From NCBI GenBank assembly GCA_029204225.1, contig CM055104.1, positions 28,092,253 to 28,156,252 on the forward strand: a stretch of DNA of 64,000 nt, read 5' to 3'. Numbering within the stretch: position 1 is the first letter of the stretch; each line of letters begins with the position of its first letter. Positions 9,801-25,707 of the stretch are shown here, one piece after another. The DNA comes from Diphasiastrum complanatum (taxonomy: Eukaryota > Streptophyta > Lycopodiopsida > Lycopodiales > Lycopodiaceae). A program made the translations under genes and the position numbers. Below the pieces are notes generated by a model. The model was not told the origin of the DNA, made no database searches, and saw only the letters and a program-made list of their open reading frames with translations.

Positions 9801-11766
9801 TTTGCCTATTACTAATTTTTTATATTGTCATTGTATAGAGCTATAATCACTGTCTAGACACTTAAACAACACTTGGTTTTCCTTTAACGAAAGGCTAGGA
9901 ATAAAACCAAGCAAAACAAAAATCCTAAAAACGTTTCGTACTTCTTTCCCGACAAAGCCGATTTTTTCCCGGTTCAAACACGTTTCAAAAAGGCTTTTTG
10001 AAAAGGTCAATGAAACATTGTTTCAGATTCCATGTCTTGTTGCAACAAGAAGCAGCCCACTATTGCATTATTGTCTACTAAAGTTGAGTATAGGGTGACC
10101 ATGAAGGCCGCCTGTGAAGCTATTCGGTTATGACGCCTACTTGATGATATGCAGATTGCTCAAGTAGGACCTACATGCTTGCACTGTGATAACCAAAGTT
10201 GCATTTTTTAGTTGTACATTACTCATGGGGCATGTTATTTGCAAATACATGGGGCCCCCTATCTGTAACTTAGCTAACTTAATGCAAGTGGCCCACTTGA
10301 CCAAGTAGCTCAATTATATGGTTGCCACCTATACATTCCATGCATGTGCATGAGGCGCTTGCCTCATAGAGGACTTGGAGGACCCACGCCCTATTCTGTC
10401 TAACTAGAAATCCATTCTCTATTCTAAGTTTTGGTGTTGTGAGGTCAATTTGTCTTGTGTTTGATGTTTTCCATAGCTAAGGCCTGCAAGCATTAAATTA
10501 AAACGAGATGGAGAATGTCTATCTGTGGTAAATGATGCTACTTAGCATTTCTAGAATGTTCTACTGCATTCTTAACCCACAAATGTTCTTGATTTGGATA
10601 TTCGTGTTGGAGCATCCATGATCATAATAACTGATCAAAATGACCCAAGTGACCAAATAAACAGACTTCATGGAATTAAATGGTACTCTCTAAATAAATG
10701 ATTGTGGTCTCAAGTATGTCAAATATTGACGAATGCCCTATTAGGTGTCTCCAGCTTTATCTGACTGTAAGAGGAAGAAGACTACCATTTTCTCCCTCCC
10801 AATTGGTAAGGTCGTATAAGAAGTGTTTTTTTTCCATTCATGCTCTTGAGTCTGTTGAAATCAGGTAAAAATGGTTGGCGAGTAGAATTGTCTCGGCGTT
10901 CTGGGGGTGGTGGACCTCGTGGCGGACGAAGTAGCGATGATGCAAAATGTTACGAATGTGGAGAGCCTGGCCATTTCGCAAGAGAGTGCCGTTTACGAAT
11001 TGGGCCAGGTGGACTTGGTACAGGGGGGAAATTACGTAGCCGCAGCCCTCCACGCTATCGCAGCAGCCCAAGTGATGGCCACAGGTACAGGATCCATTTT
11101 CTCTGTACTTTGGCTTGTGATGAACAAAGTTTATTCTATGGTGACATGAATAAGTTTGTTACTTGGATACATGAGAGCAGAGTTGCCTACCTTTCTGCAG
11201 TTGATGTTGGAAATTGGTTTTCCTTTTTTAAGTATTTTGTTTTGATTTGCGTACTTCGTGTCAATGAATGGTTGTTATTATTTACAATAGTCAAAATATT
11301 GGTGGAGCTATGAATTGATTCTTATGGTTCCAGATATTCAAGTCCTTATGGCCGTGGGGCCTATTACCCAAGGAGGAGCTTAAGTCGTAGCCCCAGTTAT
11401 ACCCGGAGGTTTTATGATGGCAGTCCAAGTTTAAGAAGAAGTCGTAGTCCTTCCTGGGAGGCCTACAGGGACACCCAAGCTTATGGATATGGCTATAGGA
11501 GGTAAGCTGATAGCCAAAATATCTCTCATCTGTTTACATTTCTACTTTCATTCCGTGAATTGGTTTTTAGTTTTTTGACTGTATTGTGATTGTTGAGAAA
11601 ATTTTGAAACAATCTAATCTTTAAGCAACTATAATGCATTTCATTGGTGATGGTAAAGTACAGATTGAGTCCAAGTCCAGTTCGTAAGGACTCCTGGCGA
11701 GGTCGAAGTCTCTCTCCTCGCAGGCGAAGCCTTACCATTTCACCTGCACCTCGTCGTTTTCGTTGA
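882..11766 (+). CDS. RSZ22-like: RSZ21/22-type SR splicing factor (RRM + CCHC zinc knuckle + RS domain), five coding exons
   Basis: Pre-mRNA splicing regulator of the plant RSZ class (the 9G8/SRSF7-like group), acting in nuclear speckles on exon definition and splice-site choice. Coding exons are 882-970, 2609-2697, 10865-11084, 11334-11501 and 11664-11766; all introns are GT-AG and the phases join without a break to give 222 aa. An RRM covers about residues 1-70, with RNP2 VYVGNL at 4-9 and the RNP1 region at about 36-45. A glycine/arginine linker precedes one CCHC knuckle (Cys88, Cys91, His96, Cys101). An RS-rich tail of about 110 residues has many RS/SP dipeptides. The start is the first ATG giving the family's N-terminus [11 protein letters not shown]. 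Intron 2 is about 8.2 kb and carries two nested transposons; the other introns are 1638, 249 and 162 bp. No frameshift or missing key residue is seen. The exact paralogue assignment is not settled. Confidence 0.93.
971..2608 (+). other. Intron 1 of the SR gene
   Basis: GT-AG intron between the first and second coding exons (phase 2). It is 1638 bp, AT-rich with pyrimidine-rich stretches near 1376-1460. I recognise no gene or transposon in it. Long introns in SR genes often hold alternatively spliced poison exons, but none can be demonstrated from sequence alone. Confidence 0.7.
3064..3195. repeat. GC-rich tandem repeat of hairpin units (G5-6 - loop - C6)
   Basis: Four units starting at 3064, 3093, 3127 and 3161 (29-34 bp apart) each have a run of five or six G, a 5-7 base spacer, a run of six C, and then an A/G-led C-rich segment. 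Each unit can fold into a strong G:C hairpin, and both strands carry runs fitting G-quadruplex/i-motif formation. The tract lies inside the hAT-like element and so inside intron 2. The rest of the window is strongly AT-rich. Proline/glycine-rich open frames across it are a by-product of the repeat. Confidence 0.85.
3486..3875 (+). repeat. 5' LTR of the copia element
   Basis: A 390-bp direct repeat with TG...CA ends. Compared with the 3' copy it has G instead of A near 3544 and 3594, and T instead of C near 3810; I found no indels by eye. The primer-binding site starts at the next base. Confidence 0.95.
3876..3890 (+). other. Primer-binding site (initiator-Met tRNA type)
   Basis: TGGTATCAGAGCAGG directly follows the CA end of the 5' LTR with no spacer. 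This is the usual minus-strand primer site of plant copia elements. Confidence 0.92.
4299..8262 (+). pseudogene. copia gag-pol pseudogene with about nine frame changes and two internal losses
   Basis: The gag start is taken at ATG 4299, which opens [14 protein letters not shown] and the usual copia gag N-terminus. Recognisable in order: gag core; a CCHC knuckle that straddles a frame change (about 5063-5110); protease with DSGA at about 5257; the pre-integrase zinc region with one expected His replaced by Tyr; integrase core with DGGGEF (about 5986) and NGVAER (about 6083); RT with intact YVDD (7409-7420); and RNase H. The frame changes near 4550, 5065, 5170, 5600, 5830 (in a run of eight G), 7290, 7615, 7822 and 8143. 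At about 7822 roughly 45 codons of the RT-RNase H connection are missing. The last frame stops in the first bases of the 3' LTR (TGA 8260-8262). It cannot encode a full polyprotein as given. Confidence 0.92.
8257..8646 (+). repeat. 3' LTR of the copia element
   Basis: Direct repeat of 3486-3875 with three substitutions in 390 bp by eye. It is preceded by the polypurine tract at 8250-8256 and followed by the target duplication GTTTG. Confidence 0.95.
8786..10020 (+). other. Remainder of SR intron 2, no gene recognised
   Basis: AT-rich intronic DNA between the hAT-like element and a copia scrap. There are no domains or clear repeat ends. A short palindromic stretch related to AAACGTTTC lies near 9930-10020. 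Confidence 0.5.
10031..10208 (+). pseudogene. Copia RNase H fragment in intron 2
   Basis: Translation gives the copia RNase H blocks [11 protein letters not shown], then an EYR-type stretch, then a CDNQSC block, with a stop codon inside (TGA at about 10131). It is an isolated scrap of about 180 bp unrelated to the intact element at 3.5-8.6 kb. The following 300 bp (10209-10500) may be the matching LTR remnant, but I cannot place its ends. Confidence 0.75.
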
Positions 11767-12100
11767 ATCTCAAGATTGCTATACCAGGTATGGCACCTGA
11801 CCTTCAGTTGTTGTTAGTGTTCTTTTTTCTCCAATTATTATACATTCAGTCTTCTGCTTAATACTTGTTTGCAACAGGGTTCCATACTTGGGCATCATGC
11901 TTGGGACTGAAGTTGGAGCAGCTGACTGCATTTACAGGTCGAACATTAGGGAGTTTACCTTTTACAATGCTTACAATCTGGATAGATCCTAATTATATTA
12001 TGTCCAAATAATTGTTTAGTTGAATGTCCTCATTTGGGCAGTAGTAACAGCTAGTGCTTCATCAACTTTTCCAGTACCATCTGATCCTACGGTGACGATA
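11767..12100 (+). other. 3' UTR of the SR gene with a possible UTR intron
   Basis: After the stop at 11764-11766, a consensus donor (CAG|GTATGG, intron from 11788) and a pyrimidine-rich acceptor (TTTGCAACAG, ending 11877) define a possible 90-bp 3'UTR intron. The donor is only about 20 bases after the stop, so splicing alone would not be expected to trigger nonsense-mediated decay. The splice sites are seen; their use and the polyadenylation site are inferred. Confidence 0.4.
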
Positions 12101-14484
12101 TCAAGTTAGCTGTTTTTTGGGGAAGACCACACTCTTCATGTGCCAAGACGGTAGACATTCTGTTTGAGGGTGACTTTTTGCTATAGGAGTTTCTTTTGCC
12201 AATGTTGATTTTCTGACTAAAACTGGATAACTGCTTTACTATACATTTAGATTGTATTATCTCCATGAACATAGTTAACATGGCTTGGGAATCAAACTGA
12301 GGTTTTGATTTTTTTTTCTGTGTTCTGAGGTATGGTTTCACATAAACTGATCCGGCTGGGCTCCGCACTGCAATGAGTTCTCTCCCAGTAGTTCTTCTTC
12401 TGGTTTGCTAACTGCATCATCAGTCGTTACAAAATTTCTTCAATCCTTGTGTATGCTGGTATATGATCGGCAAGGTCTTCAAAATGTAGGTTACCGCACT
12501 ATGGTGTTCAGAGGAAGTCTTCTAAACCATGATGAAGACTCTATGGCTTGCATCATCAGAAGAGCTCTGCAATAGCTTCTTCATATCATGAATCTTCAAT
12601 GTTGTGCCATGATTTTTAAAGTGTCCGACATCTTTGGCTGCTATCTTTGCAAATTGCTTCCAAGCCGTTTCTGCTGTGGCTTTCTGTGCCAATGGTACAT
12701 AAATGCTATGGTGGCAAGCACTCTTGATTGCATTGTAGATAATATGATGAATGTTAAATTCTGGTATAAATTTGGGAAGTTTATAACAAAACTAGCTAGC
12801 TGTATCATATTTACGAATTCCTTAAATTTACTGTTGTTCGTATATTAGACAATACCTATGATCACTTCAGTTTGAGCTGGTGCGCCGTCTTTCCTGGTTC
12901 TCATAGACAATATGACCATCTACAAGCCTTTTTAGTTGGTAATATGTCACATGGAACAGCAGCTATCTTTTCTTCCTGCGTTGAGGCTCTATAGATTTCT
13001 GCTTCTGATAATGCTTCCTTAAGGTCCTTTTCCGGCTGTGGCATTTCTATCCGGATCTGAATTGCCTTTGCAACCTTTCTTTATGAACATTATAAAGGTG
13101 AGAATATAACAGAATGGGTCTTATAACTTTTAATCGCAGTGTGAATTGCCATGCTTGTCTAACAACTATTCTGCACAATGTTGATCTACATTTATATTTC
13201 TGTGAAGTTTAGGATTCTAAGTTGCAGAAGTTGGATCAAGCTTTTCAAAGTGAAAGAGTTGTTCTATGCCGAAGTTCAGCTTGTTCTTTTATTTTTCAAC
13301 TGCAAGCCAATCAAGCCAAAGGTTGACACAATTGGTGTTTGGTATCTATGAAATTGGAAATTGGACAAAGTTTAATGGTGCTCTTTCTAAAAGATCGTAG
13401 AGCACTTAGAAATTAAACGTTGGTTGTTGGCAACATACATGATACGTTGAAGACACAGAAAAAAATGTGTATTTTCTCTTTCACTTGGTAGTGTGCTCAA
13501 GTGATGAAATAAAACAGCACTACATGGTTCTTCATCAACTGCAGACTAAAAAATTCTGTTGAAGAATGCTTATTTGTCTGTGCAAAAATGAGATTTGACA
13601 TTTCCACGTCTGGTGCACTATGAACTCGTATTAAAGAGCTAATACTTATAGTAAGTGCATGTTTCATTAAGGAAAAGGGGAAAAGGCTATTAGTCCCTGT
13701 TAAGGCTTATGGAGCTCTAGAAATAGGTCTAACCAAAACCTTGTTTTCTGGAGATGATTGCTATATTCCATTGTGAATGAGTTTGCAAGACCTCATCATT
13801 AGCTCAAACTCTCTTGGAACGAACAATGAGAAACTATGTAAATGTAGGTTCCACATACATTCTCAACTTGCATTGTCAAGTGAGGTTATTTACAAGCACC
13901 TGAATTCTTCTTGGAAAATATGGATTGTAATTGCCTTCCAGCGTCCGGGCTAAAATTGATGTTATTCTCTTGCTTTTCTTGTTGCTGATACATTCGTTAC
14001 TACCACCATCACCTTGGTTGCAAGTCTTCGGCCAATTTATGGATAAGTCATTGCTGCCCAAAATACCTAGAGTTGATATTCCACCACATATATGGTTGTA
14101 GTGATCAAGTTGTATCTCTGTTCCCCTTACTGGCTTATTCTAAGAGCTGTGTATCTAGAAAGTGTCATTCTGAAAGCCTTTGAATCCAGGAAGATTAACG
14201 CCTACTATAGAAATCTTTCACTATCTGGAAGTATAGAATGCTTAGGTGCTGACTTTTATCTACACGAGGCTTGTATTGTTAAATTAGACAAATACTATTC
14301 TACTATACCCGGAGTGCTTGACACAACTAATGTGCCTAGGGGCTCATTTGTTGACAAATAATGCTTGTCATTGTGCATGCATGGGCCACTCGACCTCATG
14401 AGTGTCCATTAAACAGAAAATTGTAAAGATGATGTGTCTTCTTGTTGGGCTTTGTAAGCCCCTCAAAGTGCCAACTTTTGGGAG
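12101..14484. other. Intergenic, no gene recognised
   Basis: The proximal part may still belong to the SR transcript. Small open frames (for example about 12588-12848 + and 14092-14361 +) have no recognisable domain or coding-like composition. Confidence 0.45.
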
Positions 14485-14830
14485 TGTTGGAATATGTGTC
14501 AAACTTTAGTCTTTACCATTGCCTAACAAATCCCACTGCCATTTATCAGCTCCTTTTGTCTATGCAAAGCATGTTCTTACAGCCCTAGACAAATGCTTTG
14601 AAGGAAGGATAAATAATGCTTCTCAAAATAATGTTGTATGTCAAGTGCTTCTATGTAGTCACCCTCCATGTACTATCTACCATATTCTTTGCCTTGTGTG
14701 ACTTTCATGCTTCAAATGCCTCCCATTTTTAGTCACCTTACATGGACTATCTAGCATATTCCTTTCCCTTTGTGTTACGTTCTTGCTATAGATGCCTCTA
14801 GTGTAGGCTGGTGGATAGAGCAATGTCTCC
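14485..14830 (+). repeat. Probable LTR start with an internal diverged tandem duplication
   Basis: TGTTGGAATATGTGTC at 14485 is directly preceded by a purine-rich tract (TTTTGGGAG, 14476-14484), the usual polypurine-tract/3'LTR junction of a plus-strand copia element. Inside, a block of about 70 bp is repeated (about 14655-14720 and 14732-14800), sharing AGTCACC...CATG.ACTATCTA.CATATTC. The other LTR and its coding region are not in sight, so the element identity is inferred. Confidence 0.45.
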
Positions 14831-19514
<4,684 letters not shown>

Positions 19515-20213
19515 CTTGGGAGGAGGTCGTGAGCTGTCTCACACGGCCCAAAAAAGCGTGTTGCTAGCATAGCATGCTAAGGTGTTTTTGTGACCAAAGA
19601 GCTCCATTGAGCACGCGGGAGCGCTTTAGGCTATTGGATCAGATCCTAAGTTAATCGACGGTTGTGAATGGATATCTATGGGCCATTGGATTCAGCCAAG
19701 CAGTTGGATTTGCAAGAAATCCACTTTCCAAGTCATTTGAAGGGACCGAAGGGTAGAGAGCCCTTCAATTTCATTTAAAGTTTTCGTTCTGAAAGGGACC
19801 TAAAGTGAAAATTCAGTTGAAAGGGGGCCTTTCTTCAAAGTGAAAATACAATGTAATTTTTATACAAGCCCTTAACTTTTAGTCTATTGCTCCGTTTGAG
19901 GCCGTCCAAAAGCAAAAATCCTCCAAATCAAGGGCATAAAAGGATAGCACCCTATAAGTATAACTTCTCTCGGACAGAGTGATTGCCAAATCGAGGGGAG
20001 AAAGTGCATTAGAGGGCAAACCATACCATTCTAGGGGCAAGGTAGCTGGTGATCCCGCATTGGAGGGATTTGCAAAAATTCCACCGATTTTGGCAATTTA
20101 GGCCAAATCAAGCGGCAAGAGGGCATGAAACGTTTTTGGTCAGACTTTGAAGGTGACTTTTGAAGCTTTCCATTTGGCCTTATTAAGGCATTATAGGAGC
20201 AATTTTTGGCAGG

Positions 20214-20352
20214 ATGGCAGGACTAGGGGAATCCGTGCTTGGAGAAGCTAGTAAATTTGGACAGGGTGTCCAATTATAGCATTTGGAAATTCAAAATGAA
20301 GAGGATTTTGGTGGAAAAGGAGCTGTGGGACACTACCACTGGGGTGGAGGTT
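20214..20352 (+). pseudogene. Copia gag N-terminal fragment
   Basis: An ATG at 20214 opens MAGLGESVLGEASKF. After a frame change the NYSIWKFKMK block (about 20271-20300) and the ELWD block of copia gag follow. Homology stops at about 20352. The next 280 bp (TATATATG near 20552, polyadenylation-like AT tract) could be an LTR or promoter-like sequence, not resolved. Confidence 0.75.
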
Positions 20353-20979
20353 AGTGTCAGATTAAGTAAGCCCAAGTTTATTTTACAGTTCTGTGACTAT
20401 TTTCGATTTTAGCAGTATTTCGAATTTTTTGTTTAAAAGACTGTGTGTGAGTGTGCCATGTCGACGACACGTAATGTGTAGAGTTAGGACACATGTCCCG
20501 TAACAGGGACCGTATTGCCATGCAGCGGTACCCCTAAAAGAGAGATTGTATATATGTACTCTTTTATCTCTTTTGTGAATACAGTTCATGTAGCTTTCTC
20601 TTGGGTTGTGGAGTGATCTTTCAATGAATTCTATTTACACTTTAAGATGTTAATTTTTTTTTAATATATGTTAAAAACTTTAGCCATACAACTTTTTGTA
20701 GAATAGTGATTCTAATGTATGTTTCTCTCAAGAATTTAAAATTGTAATAATAATTTTTGGTCCAAATATGTTTCATATAATGCAAAGACTTTTTATTACC
20801 ACAATCGATATTTTAATTTGTCTTTAAACAACACTTGACAACAATATTTCCAACTATTTAAAAAAACATATAAAATCCACAATGTGAGCTCTATAAAATA
20901 AATACAATTTCTATCATATTATAGTTACTATTTTTTTTTGTGTCTTGAAGAGTTCAATGTTGTGCCAAAAATTTCGACG

Positions 20980-22206
20980 TTACTATTGCTCAAATGGGCC
21001 GGTATGAAAAGGACTATACATACTTATGTGCAACAGTGTACTTCTTGTTAGGTCAACAAAGTGGAACATGTTAAACAACCAAGTCTATTACATCCATTAT
21101 TAATTCCTATTCAACATTGGACCAACATCAGTATGGATTTTATATCTTCTTTGCCCACAACATCCGGAGGTTATGACAACAACTGTGTGGTGGTAGATAG
21201 ACTTACTAAGTATGCACATTTCATGGCTTATGAAACCATTGACATGTGCACATGTGTGAGCAACAAAAAGAAATATTAGATTTGTTTTCATTTTTGGTAA
21301 GTGTTAATGGATAAGTTAGGCACTATGTTGTGCTTAAGGACATATTTTCTTCTGGAAACTAATGGACAAACATAAAGGTTCAGTCAATGGTTGGAGTGCT
21401 ATTTATGATATTTTGTATTCGATCACCAAACAAAATGGATAAAATGGTTGTATTTAGCTGCATTTTGTTATAACACCACTCCACGTATCAATTGGCATGA
21501 CACCTTTTTACGCATTATAGGGCTATGAACTATTACAACTCATCAATGTGGATTTAGCTAAGGTTGTAGTTCTAGCAGCGACGGACCAAATTTAACACAT
21601 GCAAGATACTCTGAAAGCTAATCTAGAGTATATTAAGGTAGTGCAGCAACAAATGAAGTAGTTTGCCGACCGAAATAGAACCTTTTATGAGTTTGCAGAG
21701 GGAGATTTTGTATACCTAAGGTTACAATCTTACAAATATTCTAAACTTAAGGAAATTCTAAAGTGAAAAGTTAGCACCAAGGTTTTATAGACCTAATTTT
21801 CAAAAACGATTGGAGAGTTGGATTTACCCCCCAACCGCCTATCTACATCGAGTGTTTCATGTGACCCTTTTGAAATGATAGTTGGGGGAACATTTTATTG
21901 CAACTATTGTTTTACCACTTCTAGATCATTTAGGAATGGTTCTAGAGCAGCTAAAGTTGTCAGATATTGGGATAAAGTATTACAAAATGGCAAGATAATC
22001 AAGAAATGTCATTGGAAGAACTTACTTTGATGAAGACAACACTTGGGTTAATAGCTCTTTTGTGCAAGAATGGTCTCGTTTATTACACAAAGTCGTTGGA
22101 CATGACATCTTTAACCATGACTACTTAATCACAAAACTAGAGCATTCAAGCTTATCGAACAAACGTCTTCAATTTTGAGGAAAAAAATGTTCAAGTAGGA
22201 GGAGTT
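20980..22206 (+). pseudogene. Ty3/gypsy integrase relic
   Basis: Degenerate plus-strand frames give the zinc-binding end QQCTSC (about 21030), integrase core start SMDFISSLP near 21131 and the VVVDRLTKYAHF block near 21190. The end of the core (LAAFCYNT, about 21460) and a C-terminal block DRNRTFYEFAEGDFVYLR (about 21670) follow. Stops and frame changes are frequent and the catalytic Glu region is not clear. A purine tract (GTAGGAGGAG) at about 22195-22204, followed by TGTACCTCAAGTACAT (22207), may mark its 3' LTR. Confidence 0.8.
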
Positions 22207-24549
22207 ATGTACCTCAAGTACATAAGCACTCGGAAATGTATTACAATATCCAATGTAAGTTTGTTGGTCCCAAAAGGAATTGTTAGCTTCAAGAATAAAG
22301 GTGGCCTCTTTAGACTCGTTCAAAATGTCTTAAGTAAGGATAACAAGCCAAAAAGGGCCTAAAGTAGACTAAATAAAGGTTAACAAGGCCTAACTAGATT
22401 GTTAACTTTAGTTAAGACATGGGCTTTGCCAATAAATAGGGAAGAGACATCATTTTTGGGATCTTTTGGCTCATTTGCAATTGAGAGAATTGGGAGCTCC
22501 ATTCTTAGAGGAGTCAAGTACATGGATTCATGTGATGGGGCACATGAGACCTAGCAAGATCAAATCCCAAGGCTCACATTCAAATATTGAAAAGAACCAA
22601 ACTAGATTATACCCTAACATCTCATGAAACATATACACTACCAAGATGGTAGACTCACCCATTTATTATGAATAGTTTCTTGCTACTTAGAAAATTCCTC
22701 TCTCGTAGGATTGTGAATCAGCCTTGGAGATGTGTAATTTTTCATTATTTGCACAAACATGTGAGTGTCAATGATTTCTTAAACCCAACTCATTTTTTGT
22801 ACTTTCTTGTATTATGGAGATCAATTTTCTCTTTTCAAAGATCCTTTCATTCTCAAAAATCTAGAGAAAGCCCTTATTTCTCTTCTCGATTTTTTTTTCT
22901 TGGAACCAAGGTTACAAATCTCTTCTTAGAGGTTGTTTGGTGCTCTAGGTATAGTACTCTAAACTTGAGATATGCCATTTATATATATTTTTATTCTATC
23001 ATTTCCATTGCCAAGAAAGGCATGTACTTGTCGTTAAACGGTGGTCGTGAGCGCAGCGGAGGCTCGGTTGCTCAGAGCGTAGGCGTGTAGGAACGGAAAC
23101 GCACCAGTCAGCAGTAGAAATATTCAATTAGAAGAATTCATACAGTTTGCGCAAAAGAATGACGTAGTAGTGAGACAAAAATTGCACTCTGATAAATATC
23201 AACAGTGAGTACAATGGCTTGAAGTAATAACTTCAGCTTGCTGAGCGTGATAACGCTGGCTACTATAACTATGATTGAAAGAGAAATTCAAAAATTAACA
23301 TTTACATAGCTTGTTTCAGCTAATATAGAGATTGACAAGAGAGGAAATATTTTTACATGCCTTTAAGGCTATTTATGCCAGTCTTTGCATATGTACAAAA
23401 GTTGTTAATCGTCAACCGCCTTTGGGATATTTGTTTGTCCAGCTATTTTAGGGTTGCTCATCCATTGGCGAAGTCGGTCAGCGAAAAGTGGAAAAATTCG
23501 AAAGTGCCTGAAAATGATTCTAAGGTATTCTGGCCATGCTAGTGTGTCGCATTTTTCGCTAAGGAGCGAAAAAGGCGAAAAAGACGAAGGTGTCTTAAAA
23601 TGATTTCTAAGTCATAGAAAATCTCAAAGGGGAAAAATGTGAAGGCCTAAAAAATATGTTGTCGGCCTTCGGTTTTTCAGGATGCTCATTACTTGAACGA
23701 TTTGTTTAAGACTAAGCATAAGAAATCTAACAGGTATTGTGCTTGTTTTCAACTCTTCCCTTCCAATATCAATGGCAACTTGTTCCTTGTCCCCTTCTTC
23801 TTTTTGTTTATTTCAAGTCTATCAATATTAAATGGGTAGTCATGCAATTGCTAAATATCATATCAAAAAATGACAACATATCTATGGCACTGTTGTTTTG
23901 CCTTTTTAGTTCCAACAATACTATGTTATTTTCATTATGCTAATTTTAGGATTCTTACCTTTAAAATTATTAATGCTTCCTACCTCTTAGATGCAAGATG
24001 CCTACTTCAATAGCATATTATGGCCTGCATGTATGTTGCAAAGGCGATTTTCCTTCATCTTTTCTTTCACCATAGACTTGACCTATTGTATCACCTATGG
24101 ATATATCTTTCAAATGTTTTTCTTCTTCTCATCCTTTTGAAGTTTTCAGAGAATGTTGTCCCTTTTTCAAGCGTTTGGCAAGTGAGATCACGAGCAATGA
24201 ACCAATCTTCTTTCACTCTACGATGTAAGTGTTAAATGGAGTGTTGCAAGCTGATCGACCAAATTTAATCCTTGCCCTACCATTGATCCATTTTCCTCGA
24301 GTTGCCCCCACAACTCAACATGTTAGGCAAGGTCCGTAGGTCCAAGGAACCACTTTCACTTACCCTTACATGGCAAGGGCCCCATGCCACCTCATGTGAA
24401 AAGAAGGGCATCCTCACCTTTCATGACTATTATGAGTCGCCATCACTGGTCCAATGGGAGGACTCCATCCATAAAATGGGACTTGACGGGTAGTCAAGTG
24501 GGAAAGCATCCCTAAGGGCTTTTTACAAACCACTTCTCTTCTATGTAAT
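22207..24549. other. No intact gene; probable LTR-derived start, otherwise unrecognised
   Basis: The first few hundred bases are probably the 3' LTR of the preceding gypsy relic. The 22668-23090 open frame has no recognisable domain. The segment 23030-23660 is richer in GCGAAAA-type motifs and may be another LTR, without provable ends. Confidence 0.35.
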
Positions 24550-25467
24550 TGTTGCGTCGGCGCCTCAAAGGGCGCTGGGACTTGAGCGGTTTCCCCAACA
24601 CGCGCTTAAGTCTAACATTCATCCATCATGCACTTACGTAAAAGCCAACTCAGAAACGCAACAAGCTTAATCATTCAGACTCAAGAAAACTGGAATCCCA
24701 ACCAACCCGAAAGCCAACTCAGAATCCGTCCCCAAAAGGTAACCAAAGGCAAAGACAAGCCACACATGAAACCCAAGGCATAGTGGTCGCCAAACTAACC
24801 AATTGGCATAGCGGCAAGCCACACGTCGGTGACGTGGATCCTTAGGCGCCGGCGACGCAAAAAGGTTGTAGTAAGGGTCCTTCCAGTTGGACCAATCCCG
24901 AAGGCGAAACCGAAATGGTAATCATCCCCAAGGATCAACTTTATTAGAACTGGAAGAGGTTACATTCATACATAGACTGACCGGTCTCGGGGCCACCAAC
25001 ACGTGTTGGGCATTGTGCCTGGCTCGTGCTGGTAGAGGGAGCTGAGACCTGGCGACTGGATTCCTGGCACTGGTTAAGCTGCCCAAGTTTCTGTCTGTCA
25101 GACTCCCCCTATAGTTCTGCTGTGATTCAGCACATCCCCTCTGTCCTGAAATATAGTGCATTCTGGTAAAGCACGCTTTTTAGGACTTAAGTTTTTTTTT
25201 GCTGATTAAGCCTGGCAAGCCTAGCAGAATCAATTTGGCTCCCAAACATGGGTCGCGGGAGCCATCCCGGTGGCAGAATCAACTTGCTTCTTGACTAGGC
25301 CATGACTCGAGCTCCAGAGCTAGCTCATGACTTTTGACTACTTGACTGGCTCACCACAGGTCGGAGGCTCAGTCCTTGACGTTCTAACTTGCTCTGGGAC
25401 CTTAGGGAGCATCACCCCTTAGAGTCTTACAGGGCACGTTGGGTGCACTTGAGTCAGCTTTACAACA
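24550..25467 (-). repeat. 3' LTR of the chromovirus
   Basis: Direct repeat of 28913-29824. The open frame on the minus strand at 24922-25161 has a counterpart in the other LTR (29280-29639) but no known domain; it is most likely chance reading of LTR sequence. Confidence 0.93.
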
Positions 25468-25707
25468 TCCTCCCCTCGTTTGAAAAAGTTGATGTCCTCA
25501 TCAAGGCCAAACTAAACCTAGGACGTATGGCACGGGCTTAATTCACCGGCCATAACAACTTTGAATTAAAAATACATTGGCAGTAACACGGGAAAAGTGT
25601 AGATAAAGTTCACTTACGTAAAACCTGTGTAAAGCTGCAAGTGATTTATTGACAAACTTAAGAAAGATACTTGGAAGTTCCTTGAACTTCAGAATGGCCA
25701 TGAGTGT

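Noticed and set aside
22668-23090. A 140-codon open frame considered as a host gene
   Set aside because: No domain, low-complexity Phe/Ser composition typical of AT-rich noncoding DNA, and no splice or promoter context.
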